NCBI RefSeq assembly: GCF_000426385.1
Contig: NZ_AUFG01000007.1
Coordinates: 62,001 to 126,000 of the forward strand
Source: Arsenicicoccus bolidensis DSM 15745
GTDB taxonomy: Bacteria > Actinomycetota > Actinomycetes > Actinomycetales > Dermatophilaceae
Direction of reading: 5' to 3'
DNA: 64,000 nucleotides
The position numbers and the translations under genes are program-made. The notes beneath the pieces are model-generated. The model was not told the origin of the DNA. It ran no database searches and saw nothing but the letters and a program-made list of their open reading frames with translations. This document shows positions 1 through 8,472 of the stretch, in pieces. Numbering within the stretch: position 1 is the stretch's first letter; the number at the start of each line of letters is the position of its first letter.

Positions 1-11
1 CAGTCCTCGAC

Positions 12-1040
12 TCACTTGTGGGTGCCGGCGGAACGCAGGTTCTCGCAGGCCTCGATGACACGGCGGGCCATGCCGGCCTCCGCCTCCTTGCCCCACGCGC
101 GCGGGTCGTACTGCTTCTTGTTGCCGACCTCGCCGTCGATCTTGAGGACGCCGCTGTAGTTCTTCAGCATCCAGTCGGCGACCGGGCGCGTGAAGGCGTA
201 CTGGGTGTCGGTGTCGACGTTCATCTTGATGACGCCGTAGTCGACCGCGTCCGAGATCTCCTGCGGCAGGGAGCCCGAGCCGCCGTGGAAGACGAGGTCG
301 AGCGGCTTGTCGCCCTTGTCGGTGCCGTACTTGGCGACGATCGCGTCCTGGCACTCCTTGAGGATCTCGGGGCGCAGCTTGACGTTGCCCGGCTTGTAGA
401 CGCCGTGCACGTTGCCGAAGGTGAGGGCGGCCATGTAGCGACCCTTCTCGCCCAGGCCGAGCGCCTCGACGGTCTTCAGTGCGTCCTCGGTGGTGGTGTA
501 GAGCTGGTCGTTGATCTCGTTGGCGACACCGTCCTCCTCGCCACCGACGACACCGATCTCGACCTCGAGGACGACGTCGAGCTTGTTGCAGATCGCGAGG
601 AGCTCCTGGGCGATCTCGAGGTTGCGGTCTAGCGGCACGGCCGAGCCGTCCCACATGTGGGACTGGAAGATCGGGACGCCGTACTTCTCGTAGTTAGCCT
701 CCGACGCCTTGAGCAGCGGGCGGACGAAGCCGTCCAGCTTGTTCTCGGGGCAGTGGTCCGTGTGGAGGGCGATGTTGACGTCGTAGTTCTTGGCGACCTC
801 GGTGGCGTAGGCGGCGAGGGCCAGGGACCCGGTCACCATGTCCTTGATGGTCGAGCCGGAGAGGTACTCCGCGCCGCCGGTCGAGACCTGGAGGATGCCG
901 TCGCTGCCGGCCTCGGCGAAACCGCGGATCGCTGCCGTCGCGGTCTGGGAGGAGGTGACGTTGATGGCCGGGTACGCGAAGGAGCCAGCCTTCGCGCGGT
1001 CGAGCATGTCGCGGTAGACCTCAGGGGTTGCGATGGGCAT
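12..1040 (-). CDS. fbaA: class II fructose-bisphosphate aldolase
   Basis: Cytosolic zinc aldolase that interconverts fructose-1,6-bisphosphate with dihydroxyacetone phosphate and glyceraldehyde-3-phosphate in glycolysis and gluconeogenesis. The 342 residues match the usual class IIa length. Visible zinc and substrate motifs are LHTDH near residue 93, the glutamate-rich VLEVEIGVVGGEEDG stretch near 155-170, GNVHGVYKPG, and the glycine loop VFHGGSGS near 250-257. I place the start at the ATG at 1040, preceded by AAGGAG at good spacing; a longer frame to 1094 has no ribosome site. The gene stands alone on the minus strand, with a 350-nt upstream region holding a hairpin and repeats. Confidence 0.97.
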   Translation of the reverse strand: MPIATPEVYRDMLDRAKAGSFAYPAINVTSSQTATAAIRGFAEAGSDGILQVSTGGAEYLSGSTIKDMVTGSLALAAYATEVAKNYDVNIALHTDHCPENKLDGFVRPLLKASEANYEKYGVPIFQSHMWDGSAVPLDRNLEIAQELLAICNKLDVVLEVEIGVVGGEEDGVANEINDQLYTTTEDALKTVEALGLGEKGRYMAALTFGNVHGVYKPGNVKLRPEILKECQDAIVAKYGTDKGDKPLDLVFHGGSGSLPQEISDAVDYGVIKMNVDTDTQYAFTRPVADWMLKNYSGVLKIDGEVGNKKQYDPRAWGKEAEAGMARRVIEACENLRSAGTHK

Positions 1041-1253
1041 GTGCGGGTTCTCCTTCGGTTGGGCTGTCGGTGACCGGCACGGGGCCGGAGGCACGTTCCC
1101 ATCCTTCCATCACCGGGCCCAGGACGGCGACCGGCCCCCGCAGGGGTCCACCTGGTGGGCGCGAAACGCCACGGGACGGACACCCGCGAGGGCCGGGACG
1201 GTGCTGCACATGCTGCTGGGCACAGTGTGGTGCGCAGGGTGCTGGACACAGTG

Positions 1254-1290
1254 GTGCGCGATGCACCTCCCCCTCTGGTGCATCGCGCAC
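1254..1290 (-). terminator. 13-bp perfect hairpin between the SpoU methyltransferase gene and fbaA
   Basis: The arms at 1254-1266 and 1278-1290 (GTGCGCGATGCAC and its complement) pair perfectly around an 11-nt loop. It lies downstream of the methyltransferase gene and about 215 nt upstream of fbaA on the same strand. No T-run follows, so it could be a factor-dependent terminator, a structured leader or an operator. The rest of the 1041-1391 gap holds no ORF I would support. Confidence 0.4.
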
Positions 1291-1334
1291 CTCCAGGCTA
1301 GGAGACCCTCACCCCCACGCACATGGGTATCCGT

Positions 1335-1423
1335 ACCTACCTCAGGTAGTCACATCCGCCCGCCTTCGCACCCCAGGCCGATGGACCTACCTCAGGTAGG
1401 CATATCCGCCCACCTTCGCACCC
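1335..1423. repeat. two tandem copies of a ~39-nt palindrome-headed repeat
   Basis: Copy A (1335-1373) and copy B (1385-1423) start 50 nt apart. Each begins with the palindrome CCTACCTCAGGTAG(G), followed by a well-conserved tail of the form CACATCCGCCC-CCTTCGCACCC. Copy B overlaps the 3' end of the methyltransferase gene: its TGA stop is the centre of the palindrome. A third, more diverged copy lies at 54657. The function is unknown; the position at gene ends resembles REP or terminator-like elements. Confidence 0.75.
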
Positions 1424-2099
1424 ACGCGTGCATCGCGATCGCGGCAGCCGCGCCGGCGTTGATCGACCGCGTCGACCCGAACTGCGTGATGTGCACGACG
1501 GCGTCCGCGGCGTCCAGCAGCTCGCTCGTCAGCCCGGGCCCCTCCTGCCCGAACGCCAGCACGCACCGCTGCGGCAGCTCGAAGGTCTCGAGCGGCACGC
1601 TCCCCGGCACGTTGTCGACCGCGATCAGCGGTATGCCGTCCCGCCCGCTCTCCAGCGCGTCACGCTCCTGCGCGCGGCACCAGGCGACGAGATCGGCGAC
1701 GTCCGGGTGGTGGATCTCGTGCTGGTAGCGGTCTGTGACCATCGCGCCGCGACGGTTCCAGCGGCGACGGCCCACGACGTGGAAGGCAGCGACGTTGAAC
1801 GCGTTGGCGGTGCGGATCACCGACCCGATGTTGAGGTCGTGCTCCCAGTTCTCGACGGCGACGTGCAGCTCGTGCCGCGTCTCGTCCAGCGCCGCCACGA
1901 TCGCCGCCATCGTCAGGTAGCGGAAGCGGTCCTCCACGTTGCGGCGGTCGCCGTCCCGCAGCAGCTCCGGGTCGTAGCGGGGGTCCGGTGACCCGTCCGG
2001 CCGCGTGGGCCAGGGTCCCGGCCAGGGCCCGACACCGATCGCCGCCGCCCGCCCGCCGCCCGTCGTCGCGTCTCCCCCGCCGGATGCCTGATCGCTCAC
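1392..2099 (-). CDS. TrmH/SpoU-family RNA 2'-O-methyltransferase
   Basis: SPOUT-fold methyltransferase expected to 2'-O-methylate a tRNA or rRNA ribose using SAM through a deep trefoil knot. About 235 residues. All three SpoU motifs are visible in the C-terminal two thirds: NIGSVIRTANAF (motif 1), FGQEGPGL (motif 2) and STRSINAGAAAAIAMHAW (motif 3). The start is taken as the GTG at 2099 because a TAGCCT -10 box (2107-2112) lies 7 nt upstream, which suits a leaderless message; the frame extends to 2288 without a better start. The last codons and stop lie inside the palindromic repeat. The target nucleotide cannot be told from sequence. Confidence 0.88.
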   Translation of the reverse strand: MSDQASGGGDATTGGGRAAAIGVGPWPGPWPTRPDGSPDPRYDPELLRDGDRRNVEDRFRYLTMAAIVAALDETRHELHVAVENWEHDLNIGSVIRTANAFNVAAFHVVGRRRWNRRGAMVTDRYQHEIHHPDVADLVAWCRAQERDALESGRDGIPLIAVDNVPGSVPLETFELPQRCVLAFGQEGPGLTSELLDAADAVVHITQFGSTRSINAGAAAAIAMHAWVRRWADMPT

Positions 2100-2226
2100 G
2101 GGCGGCAGGCTATCGGCATACGGCCTCGGTCCCCGCCCGGCGAGGGAGCGGCCGGGTCGAGGAACCCTCCCGCCGCCACAGCGGTGCGACAGCGGGGGGA
2201 CAGGAATCCCCCGTACCCTGGTCGGC

Positions 2227-2910
2227 GTGATGATCCCCGAGCTGATGTCCTCCCTGAGCTGGATGGACCCGCAGTACCTCCTCGACAACTACGGCAACGC
2301 CTTCTTCTGGCTCTCCATGGCGATCGTGTTCGTCGAGTGCGGCCTGCTGTTCCCGATCCTGCCGGGCGACTCGCTGCTCTTTGCGATCGGCATGTTCATC
2401 AAGCGCGGAGACGTCGACGTCCACCTGGGCCTCGCCCTGGCGCTGCTGTCGATCGCCGCGTTCGCCGGCAACGTGGTGGGCTACGAGATCGGGCGGGCCA
2501 TCGGGACCCCGCTCTACAACCGCGACGGGCGCTTCCTCAAGAAGAAGTACTTCGACCAGACCATCGCCTTCTTCGACCAGTACGGCAACAAGGCCCTGGT
2601 CATCGGTCGGTTCGTGCCGATCGTGCGGACCTTCATCACGGTCGTCGCGGGCGTCGGCCAGATGGACCGCAAGCGGTTCTTCACCTGGTCGGCGGTCGGC
2701 GCGGTGCTGTGGGCCTGCGGCGTGACCCTGCTCGGCTACTTCCTGGGCGCCATCCCCGCGGTGCAGAACAACCTCGAGACCGCGATCCTGCTGATCGTCG
2801 CCATCTCGGTGCTCCCCATGGTTTTCGAGTGGTGGATGCACAAGCGCCGCAAGGGCCGCGCCACCATCGACCCGACGCCGGGCGCGGGCAGCACCCGCCA
2901 CGAGGCCTGA
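2227..2910 (+). CDS. DedA/VTT-family membrane protein
   Basis: Integral membrane protein of the DedA family, now linked to lipid scrambling and undecaprenyl-phosphate recycling. The 227 residues are near the family norm. The conserved segments are present: EcGLLFPILPGDSLLF near residue 37, the GNVVGYEIGRAIG segment near 78, GRFVPIVRTFITVVAG near 128 and a hydrophobic C-terminus. The start is GTG-ATG at 2227/2230; a TACCCT -10 box at 2214-2219 sits 7 nt before the GTG, so the message is probably leaderless. It is divergent from the methyltransferase gene and is followed by a strong bidirectional hairpin. Confidence 0.92.
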   Translation: MMIPELMSSLSWMDPQYLLDNYGNAFFWLSMAIVFVECGLLFPILPGDSLLFAIGMFIKRGDVDVHLGLALALLSIAAFAGNVVGYEIGRAIGTPLYNRDGRFLKKKYFDQTIAFFDQYGNKALVIGRFVPIVRTFITVVAGVGQMDRKRFFTWSAVGAVLWACGVTLLGYFLGAIPAVQNNLETAILLIVAISVLPMVFEWWMHKRRKGRATIDPTPGAGSTRHEA

Positions 2911-2944
2911 CCGGGCGAGAGCCGGCCGACCACCCGACGCGACG

Positions 2945-2988
2945 ACGAAGGACGCCGACCCCCTGGATCGGGGGTGGGCGTCCTTCGT
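2945..2988. terminator. bidirectional terminator between dedA and lemA
   Basis: A long near-perfect hairpin: ACGAAGGACGCC (2945-2956) pairs with GGCGTCCTTCGT (2977-2988), and an inner ACCCCC/GGGGGT stem continues past a single G/G mismatch. It separates the convergent dedA and lemA genes and can serve both. There is no long T-run, as is common in high-GC actinobacteria. Confidence 0.75.
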
Positions 2989-2996
2989 GCTGGTGA

Positions 2997-3854
2997 CTAC
3001 TGCTGGGGCTTGTCCGGCTGGGTGGACGGCCAGCTGAGGGCGCCGCCCTCCTGGTGCGGGTTGGTGTCTGGGACGCCGCCCTGACGACCGGCGCCCTGAG
3101 CGTTGTCAGCGGCACCGGCGGGCAGACCGCCGGCCGGGGCGTGAGCGCCCTCCGCCGTGCCCGGCTGACCGAGACCGGGCGCCTGGGCGGGCGCGGCCGG
3201 CTGGGCCGGAGCGGCCGGGGTGGCGCCCTGCGAGGGACCACCGTGCTGGGGCTCGGGGGCGGACTCGTAGGTGCGCGGCGAGTTGGTGTCGAAGTTGACC
3301 TGAGGGGTGCTGCGCGCCTGCGCCTCGGCCTCGAAGTACTGCTCCTGGTGGATCCCGAACTGCTTGGCGATCATGTTGCTCGGGAAGGACTCGACCTTGG
3401 TGTTGAGCTCGCGCACCGTGGCGTTGTAGTAGCGGCGCCCGGAGGCGATGCGGTCCTCGGTGGAGGCGAGCTCCTGCTGCAGGGCCAGGAAGTTCGAGTT
3501 GGCCTGGAGCTGCGGGTAGGCCTCGGCGACGGCCATCAGGCGACCCACGGCGCCGGTGAGCTGCTGCTCCGCGGCGGCGGTCTCGGCGGGGCTGCCCCCG
3601 GCGCTGACGGCGGCGGACCGGGCGCGCATCACGTCGTCGAGCGTGCCGCGCTCGTGGGTCGCGAAGCCCTTGACGGTCTCGACGAGGTTGGGGATCAAGT
3701 CGTGCCGCCGCTTGAGCTCGACGTCGATCTGGCGCCAGGACTCCTGCGTGCGGTTGCGCAGCCCGATGAGGCTGTTGTGCATGCCGACGAGCCACATGAC
3801 GATCAGGGCGATGATGACGAGCAGGACGATCAGCGTGATGAGGACGGGTGTCAC
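2997..3854 (-). CDS. LemA family protein with Pro/Ala-rich tail
   Basis: LemA-type protein: one N-terminal membrane helix (residues about 4-26), then a helical bundle exposed on one side of the membrane. The family signature is clear in WRQIDVELKRRHDLIPNLVETVKG near residue 40 and NSNFLALQQELASTEDRIASGRRYYN near residue 120. The molecular role of LemA proteins is not settled. The 285 residues exceed the usual ~185 because of a low-complexity Ala/Pro/Gly/Gln tail from about residue 195. The start is GTG at 3854 with GGAGGG upstream. It is convergent with dedA. Confidence 0.9.
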   Translation of the reverse strand: MTPVLITLIVLLVIIALIVMWLVGMHNSLIGLRNRTQESWRQIDVELKRRHDLIPNLVETVKGFATHERGTLDDVMRARSAAVSAGGSPAETAAAEQQLTGAVGRLMAVAEAYPQLQANSNFLALQQELASTEDRIASGRRYYNATVRELNTKVESFPSNMIAKQFGIHQEQYFEAEAQARSTPQVNFDTNSPRTYESAPEPQHGGPSQGATPAAPAQPAAPAQAPGLGQPGTAEGAHAPAGGLPAGAADNAQGAGRQGGVPDTNPHQEGGALSWPSTQPDKPQQ

Positions 3855-3996
3855 GTCGGCTCCCTCCAGAGCGGGACTGAGGTCGTGATCAGCCTAGTCG
3901 GCCGATCACGGCGGTTGACCGTATGACGAGCCGCCGGCCCCAGGCGTTCCCTGCGGCACCCGGCGGCCGGGACCGCCCGGTCAGCCGGTCAGCCGC

Positions 3997-4566
3997 TCAG
4001 GCGAGGCCGAGCTCCTCCAGGGAGTAGACGTGCAGGTAGGGCACGCCGGCCTCGTCCTGGATGCGCTCGCCGGCCCCGGTCGCGCGGTCGGCGATGGTGG
4101 CCACGGCCACCACCTCGGCCCCGTCCTCGCGAGCGGCGGCGACGGCGTCGAGCGGCGAACCGCCCGTGGTCGTGGTGTCCTCGACGACCAGCACGCGACG
4201 ACCCCGGATCGACGGACCCTCGATGCGCTGCTGCAGGCCGTGCGCCTTGCCGGCCTTGCGGACGACGAACGCGTCGAGCCGCTCGCCCGCGGCGGCGGAC
4301 GCGTGCAGCATCGACGTGGCGACGGGGTCGGCGCCGAGCGTGAGGCCGCCCACGGCGTCATACGCCAGGTCGTTGGTGAGGTCTCGCATCACGATCCCGA
4401 CCAGGGGCGCCGCCTCGCCGTCGAGGGTGATGCGCCGCAGGTCGACGTAGTAGTCGGCCTCCTTGCCGGAGGACAGCGTGACGCGACCGTGGACGATCGC
4501 CTTGTCCTTGATGATCTCGAGCAGGCGGGCGCGGGCGTCGGCGGGGTTCGTGGGCGCGGTGTTCAT
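3997..4566 (-). CDS. pyrE: orotate phosphoribosyltransferase
   Basis: Converts orotate plus PRPP to OMP in de novo pyrimidine synthesis. The 189 residues have the type I PRTase fold. The PRPP-binding signature VLVVEDTTTTGGS lies at about residues 125-137 and a lysine-containing VVRKAGKAHG stretch at about 101-110. The ATG at 4566 is preceded by a TAGGCT box (4575-4580) only 8 nt away, so the transcript is probably leaderless. No other pyr gene is adjacent; the gene stands between lemA and an SDR on the same strand. Confidence 0.95.
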   Translation of the reverse strand: MNTAPTNPADARARLLEIIKDKAIVHGRVTLSSGKEADYYVDLRRITLDGEAAPLVGIVMRDLTNDLAYDAVGGLTLGADPVATSMLHASAAAGERLDAFVVRKAGKAHGLQQRIEGPSIRGRRVLVVEDTTTTGGSPLDAVAAAREDGAEVVAVATIADRATGAGERIQDEAGVPYLHVYSLEELGLA

Positions 4567-4602
4567 GAGGCCCCAGCCTAGTTGCGGCGCGGCGGGGCGG
4601 GC

Positions 4603-5379
4603 TCAGCGGGCGGTGCGGCGACCCGAGGCCAGGCGCCCGCTGACCCGGCGGACGATCCCCCGCGGCGCCACCTGGACGACGCCCACGACGGCCTTGTACA
4701 GACCGCCGGGCACGCTCAGCGCTCGACCGCGGGCGACGTCGTTTAGGCAGTCCTGCACGAGCCGGTCGGCGTCGAGCCACGCGGCATCGGGCAGGTGGGA
4801 CATGTTCATCGAGGCCCGCTGGTGGAACTCCGTGTGCGTGAAGCCCGGGCACAGCGCCGTGGCGGTGACCCCGGTGCCCTGCAGCTCGTTGGCCAGGCCC
4901 TCGGTGAAGGTCGTGCACCACGCCTTGGCCGCGGAGTAGGTCCCCATCTGCACGAACGACGCCACCGACGAGACGTTGACGATCGCCCCGCGACCCCGCT
5001 CGCGCATCGCCAGCGCCGCGGCCTGCGACACGACGAGCACCGCGCGGGTGTGGATCATCAGGTGATGCTCCTCCCGCTCGATCGGGGTGCGCAGGAAGTC
5101 GGTCTTGAGGCCGTAGCCGGCGTTGTTGACGACGAGGTCGACGGGCCGTGCCTGGTCGGCGACCCGGTCGGCCACCCGCTGCAGCTGGTCGCGCTCGGCG
5201 ACGTCCGCGACGAGGATCTCGCAGCGCGTGTCGTGCAGGTCCCGCAGGTCGTCGGCGACCTCCTGCAACCGGTCGCGGTTGCGGGCGACCAGGACGAGGT
5301 CGTGGCCCCGGCAGGCCAGCTCACGGACGAAGGCCAGGCCGATGCCGGCGGACGCGCCGGTGACGAGTGCGGTTGCCAT
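4603..5379 (-). CDS. short-chain dehydrogenase/reductase
   Basis: Classical SDR of 258 residues. The NAD(P)-binding motif GASAGIG is at residues 8-14, NNAG near 88-91, the catalytic serine in VNVSSVASF near 137, and YSAAK (the YxxxK dyad) near 150. The basic NRDR after the second strand suggests NADPH. The substrate is unknown. The ATG at 5379 is chosen over a longer frame because MATALVTG is the normal SDR N-terminus and a TACGCT -10 box (5387-5392) sits 7 nt upstream. It is divergent from xth across 48 nt. Confidence 0.9.
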   Translation of the reverse strand: MATALVTGASAGIGLAFVRELACRGHDLVLVARNRDRLQEVADDLRDLHDTRCEILVADVAERDQLQRVADRVADQARPVDLVVNNAGYGLKTDFLRTPIEREEHHLMIHTRAVLVVSQAAALAMRERGRGAIVNVSSVASFVQMGTYSAAKAWCTTFTEGLANELQGTGVTATALCPGFTHTEFHQRASMNMSHLPDAAWLDADRLVQDCLNDVARGRALSVPGGLYKAVVGVVQVAPRGIVRRVSGRLASGRRTAR

Positions 5380-5427
5380 GAGCGACAGCGTAGAGGCTCG
5401 GCCAGGCGCCTCCGGTAGGTTGGCGAG

Positions 5428-6222
5428 GTGCGCATCGCAACCTGGAACGTCAACAGCATCCGGACCCGCGTCGACCGCGTCGTCGCCTTCCTCGAGCGCC
5501 ACGACGTGGACGTGCTGGCCATGCAGGAGACCAAGTGCAAGGACGCGCAGTTCCCGATGCTGCCGTTCGAGCAGGCGGGCTACGAGGTCGCCCACCACGG
5601 CCTCAACCAGTGGAACGGCGTCGCCATCGCCTCTCGCGTCGGGCTCACGGACGTGCAGGTCGGCTTCGAGCACATGCCGACCTACGGCGAGCCGGAGTCG
5701 GTCGCCGAGGCTCGGGCGCTCGCAGCGACGTGCGACGGGGTGCGCGTCTGGTCGCTCTACGTCCCCAACGGACGCGAGCTCGGGCACCCCCACTACGCCT
5801 ACAAGCTCGACTGGCTCGCCCGGCTCAGGGCGGACGGCGAGCGCTGGCTCGCCGAGGACCCCGCGGCCCAGGTCGCGCTCATGGGTGACTGGAACGTCGC
5901 CCCGCAGGACGAGGACGTCTGGGACATGGCCTTCTTCGAGGGCAAGACGCACGTCTCGGGGCCGGAGCGCGAGGCCTTCGCGGCCGTGGTGGACGCGGGC
6001 TTCGCCGACGTGGTCCGGCCCTTCACGTCCGAGCCCCGCACCTACACCTACTGGGACTACACCCAGCTGCGCTTCCCCAAGAAGCAGGGCATGCGCATCG
6101 ACTTCTGCCTGGCGAGCCCCGCGCTCGCGAGCCGGGTGACCGGCGCGTCCATCGACCGCGAGGAGCGCAAGGGCAAGGGCGCGAGCGACCACGCCCCGGT
6201 GATCGTCGACCTCGACGCCTAG
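5428..6222 (+). CDS. xth: exodeoxyribonuclease III / AP endonuclease
   Basis: Base-excision repair enzyme with AP endonuclease and 3'-5' exonuclease activity. The 264 residues carry the endonuclease/exonuclease/phosphatase motifs: WNVNSIR at the N-terminus, QETKCKD near 35 (metal-binding Glu), the DWNVAP catalytic motif near 154, and the terminal GASDHAPV with the catalytic His. The GTG start at 5428 lies 6 nt after a TAGGTT -10 box (5416-5421), implying a leaderless mRNA. It is divergent from the SDR gene. Confidence 0.96.
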   Translation: MRIATWNVNSIRTRVDRVVAFLERHDVDVLAMQETKCKDAQFPMLPFEQAGYEVAHHGLNQWNGVAIASRVGLTDVQVGFEHMPTYGEPESVAEARALAATCDGVRVWSLYVPNGRELGHPHYAYKLDWLARLRADGERWLAEDPAAQVALMGDWNVAPQDEDVWDMAFFEGKTHVSGPEREAFAAVVDAGFADVVRPFTSEPRTYTYWDYTQLRFPKKQGMRIDFCLASPALASRVTGASIDREERKGKGASDHAPVIVDLDA

Positions 6223-6244
6223 GGGTATCGCCCCGGGCAGCGCC

Positions 6245-6691
6245 TCAGGCGACGAGCTCCAGCCTGGGGAGCAGGTCCACGCCGTGGGTGCCGACGACGA
6301 AGCACCCCAGGTCGATCACCCCTTTCTCCTGCCAGCACCTCTGGGCGACCTCCTGCCACGCGCGATCGGCGGCGATCGCGTGCGCCGGCCCGGGCCGCAC
6401 GAGCAGGGTGGCGACCGTCGCATGCTCACCCACCACCTCGGCGACCGCCTCGAGGAGCACTCGCACGTGGGCGCGATCGCAGGGGGACGGCAGGTCCCGG
6501 AAGGACATGGGGGCGACGAGATGCCCGTTGAGGTCGCCGATCAGGACGGCGACGTCGTGGTCGCGCGGCCCGGGCGGCGGCATCGTGGCCTGGATGGCTC
6601 GCCGCAGGTGGACGACGTCGCGCATCGAACGTCCCTCGAGCATCTCGTCGAGGGTGAGCGGGATGTCGGCGGTGGTGGGTGTGGTGTCCAT
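6245..6691 (-). CDS. hypothetical protein
   Basis: I do not recognise this 148-residue protein. It looks soluble and globular, with no signal peptide or membrane helix. The centre carries hydrophobic strands (VAVLIGDLNGHLVAP) and the C-terminal third reads TLLVRPGPAHAIAADRAW followed by a Trp-rich helix and a short strand. That arrangement faintly recalls actinobacterial proteins with a RadC/JAB-like C-terminus, but the metal-binding histidines are absent, so I do not assign it. The start is the ATG at 6691. It is divergent from the thi operon. Confidence 0.7.
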   Translation of the reverse strand: MDTTPTTADIPLTLDEMLEGRSMRDVVHLRRAIQATMPPPGPRDHDVAVLIGDLNGHLVAPMSFRDLPSPCDRAHVRVLLEAVAEVVGEHATVATLLVRPGPAHAIAADRAWQEVAQRCWQEKGVIDLGCFVVGTHGVDLLPRLELVA

Positions 6692-6833
6692 GCAGCGATC
6701 GTCACCAGCCCCGGGCTGGGCCACCACCCCCGGCCCGGGGCCTGTGGACGACGGCGCGGATCCACGCGTCGGCGGCCGGGCCTGTGGACAGCCTCCCGTG
6801 GGGCCCCGTGGTCCCCTCGCCGACCGCGTCCGT

Positions 6834-6839
6834 TAGGGT
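6834..6839 (+). promoter_or_regulatory. -10 box of the thiamine operon
   Basis: TAGGGT at 6834-6839 would place the transcription start at about 6846, exactly where the TPP-sensing RNA begins. No convincing -35 hexamer is visible. Confidence 0.5.
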
Positions 6840-6846
6840 GCGAGGA

Positions 6847-6923
6847 GACGCGGGGTGCCTGGCCGTCGGCCGGGCTGAGATCACACCCGTCGCACCTGAT
6901 CTAGGTCGTGCTAGCGAAGGGAC
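6847..6923 (+). ncRNA. TPP riboswitch (THI element)
   Basis: All conserved blocks of the thi-box are present in order: CGGGGTG, CTGAGA followed by ACACCC, then ACCTGATCT and the 3' block ending in AGCGAAGGGA. The GAAGGGA at the 3' end (6916-6922) doubles as the ribosome site of thiM 7 nt later. Binding of thiamine pyrophosphate should therefore block translation initiation, the usual mode in high-GC bacteria. No separate terminator is seen. Confidence 0.96.
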
Positions 6924-6928
6924 GTCGT

Positions 6929-7753
6929 ATGACGGACGCATCCGTGGACCCGGTGGCCGCAGTCACCCCCGACGAGGTGGCCGAGGCGCTCGCCCGGCTC
7001 AGTGCCACCACGCCTCTGGTCCAGAGCCTCACCAACATCGTCGTGGCCCAGTGGACGGCCAACGTCCTGCTGGCCGCCGGCGCCGCCCCCGCCATGGTGG
7101 ACAACCCGCACGAGGCGGAGGCCTTCGCCCGGGTCGCGGGCGGCGTGCTGGTCAACACCGGGACGCCGTACGACGACACGACGGCCGCCATGCGGGCCGC
7201 CGTCACGGGCGCGCGGGCCACCGGCACGCCCTGGGTGCTCGACCCGGTCGCCGCGGGCGGCCTGGCCTGGCGCACCGAGGTCGCGGTCTCGCTCATGGAC
7301 CTGCACCCGCCGACGATCGTGCGCGGCAACGCCTCCGAGATCGCGGGGCTGCTGGGCGGCATCGGTGGCCGTGGGGTCGACAGCGCCGACTCGCCCGAGG
7401 AGGTCCTCGACCGCGCCCGCGAGCTCGCCACCTCACGCAGCACCGTCGTCGCGGTCAGCGGCGCCGTCGACCACCTCACGGACGGCGAGCGCCTGGTCCG
7501 GGTGCACAACGGCGACCCCGTGATGACCAAGGTCACCGGGGTGGGCTGCGCCCTCGGCGCCCTGATGGCGGGCTTCGCGGCCGTGTGCGACGACGCCCTG
7601 CTCGCCGCCACCAGCGCGACGGCGCTGCTGACGGTGGCCGCCGAGCGCGCCGCCCGCGCTGCTCGGGGACCCGGCAGCTTCGCGGTGGGGCTCCTCGACG
7701 AGCTGAGCCTGGTCACCCCCGACGAGCTTGCCTCCGGCCTGGTGCTCTCGTGA
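6929..7753 (+). CDS. thiM: hydroxyethylthiazole kinase
   Basis: Phosphorylates the thiamine thiazole moiety (salvage). The 274-residue ribokinase-like protein carries [11 protein letters not shown] near 28, AMVDNP near 55, NTGTPYDD near 74, VLDPVAAGG near 100 and the catalytic loop [13 protein letters not shown] near 203, where the motif Cys is present. The ATG at 6929 directly follows the riboswitch ribosome site; an upstream GTG at 6908 lies inside the aptamer and is not used. First gene of thiM-thiE-thiD-tenA. Confidence 0.96.
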   Translation: MTDASVDPVAAVTPDEVAEALARLSATTPLVQSLTNIVVAQWTANVLLAAGAAPAMVDNPHEAEAFARVAGGVLVNTGTPYDDTTAAMRAAVTGARATGTPWVLDPVAAGGLAWRTEVAVSLMDLHPPTIVRGNASEIAGLLGGIGGRGVDSADSPEEVLDRARELATSRSTVVAVSGAVDHLTDGERLVRVHNGDPVMTKVTGVGCALGALMAGFAAVCDDALLAATSATALLTVAAERAARAARGPGSFAVGLLDELSLVTPDELASGLVLS

Positions 7754-8472
7754 CCGGCCCCCTTCGGTCCGTCCTCGAGGGACGCGACCTGGACCTCACG
7801 CTCTACCTCGTCACCGACACGGCCATGTGCGGCGGCGACGACCAGGTCGCGCGGGTCGCCCGCGCCGCCGTCGACGGCGGCGCGACCCTCGTGCAGGTGC
7901 GCGACCCCCGGGCCGACGACGAGCGGATCCTGCGCCTGACGCGGTCGGTGATCCGGGCGCTCGAGGGCACCGGCGTCCCCGTCGTCATCAACGACCGGGT
8001 CGACCTCGTCGAGGCGGCCGGCGCCGCGGGCGCCCACATCGGCCAGAGCGACCTGTCCCCCGAGCGGGCGCGCGAGCTCCTCGGTCCCGACCGCCTCCTC
8101 GGGCTCTCCTGCCAGACCCTCGCCCACGTCGAGGCGGCCCGGGCCCTGCCCGAGGGCACCGTCGACTACCTCGGCCTGGGACCGGTGTGGGAGCAGGCCA
8201 CCAAGCCCGACGCCGCGACCCCCGCCGGCCCTGAGGGCATCGCGGCGCTCGTGGCCGCCAGCCCCTGGCCGACGGTCGCCATCGGCGGCATCGACGCGTC
8301 GCGCATCGGCCTGCTCCCGGCCACCGGCGTCGATGGAGCCGCCGTCGTCAGCGCCGTCTGCGCCGCGGCCGACCCCCGCGAGGCGACGGCCACGCTGCTG
8401 GCCCGGTGGCGCGAGGCGGCGGAGCGGCATACGGCCCAGGCACCCGACCGACCTCGGGGAGAGGCGCGATGA
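7750..8472 (+). CDS. thiE: thiamine-phosphate synthase
   Basis: Joins HMP-pyrophosphate and thiazole phosphate to give thiamine phosphate. TIM barrel of 240 residues with VQVRDP near 49, [10 protein letters not shown] near 76, AHIGQSDLS near 92, [15 protein letters not shown] near 140 and [10 protein letters not shown] near 177. The typical VQ(L/V)R(E/D)K block reads VRDPRADD here, a tolerated variant. The GTG start overlaps the thiM stop (GTGA), so the two are translationally coupled. Confidence 0.95.
   Translation: MTGPLRSVLEGRDLDLTLYLVTDTAMCGGDDQVARVARAAVDGGATLVQVRDPRADDERILRLTRSVIRALEGTGVPVVINDRVDLVEAAGAAGAHIGQSDLSPERARELLGPDRLLGLSCQTLAHVEAARALPEGTVDYLGLGPVWEQATKPDAATPAGPEGIAALVAASPWPTVAIGGIDASRIGLLPATGVDGAAVVSAVCAAADPREATATLLARWREAAERHTAQAPDRPRGEAR

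Noticed and set aside
6908-6928. Upstream GTG start for thiM at 6908
   Set aside because: It lies in the 3' part of the TPP aptamer; the ATG at 6929 has the ribosome site.
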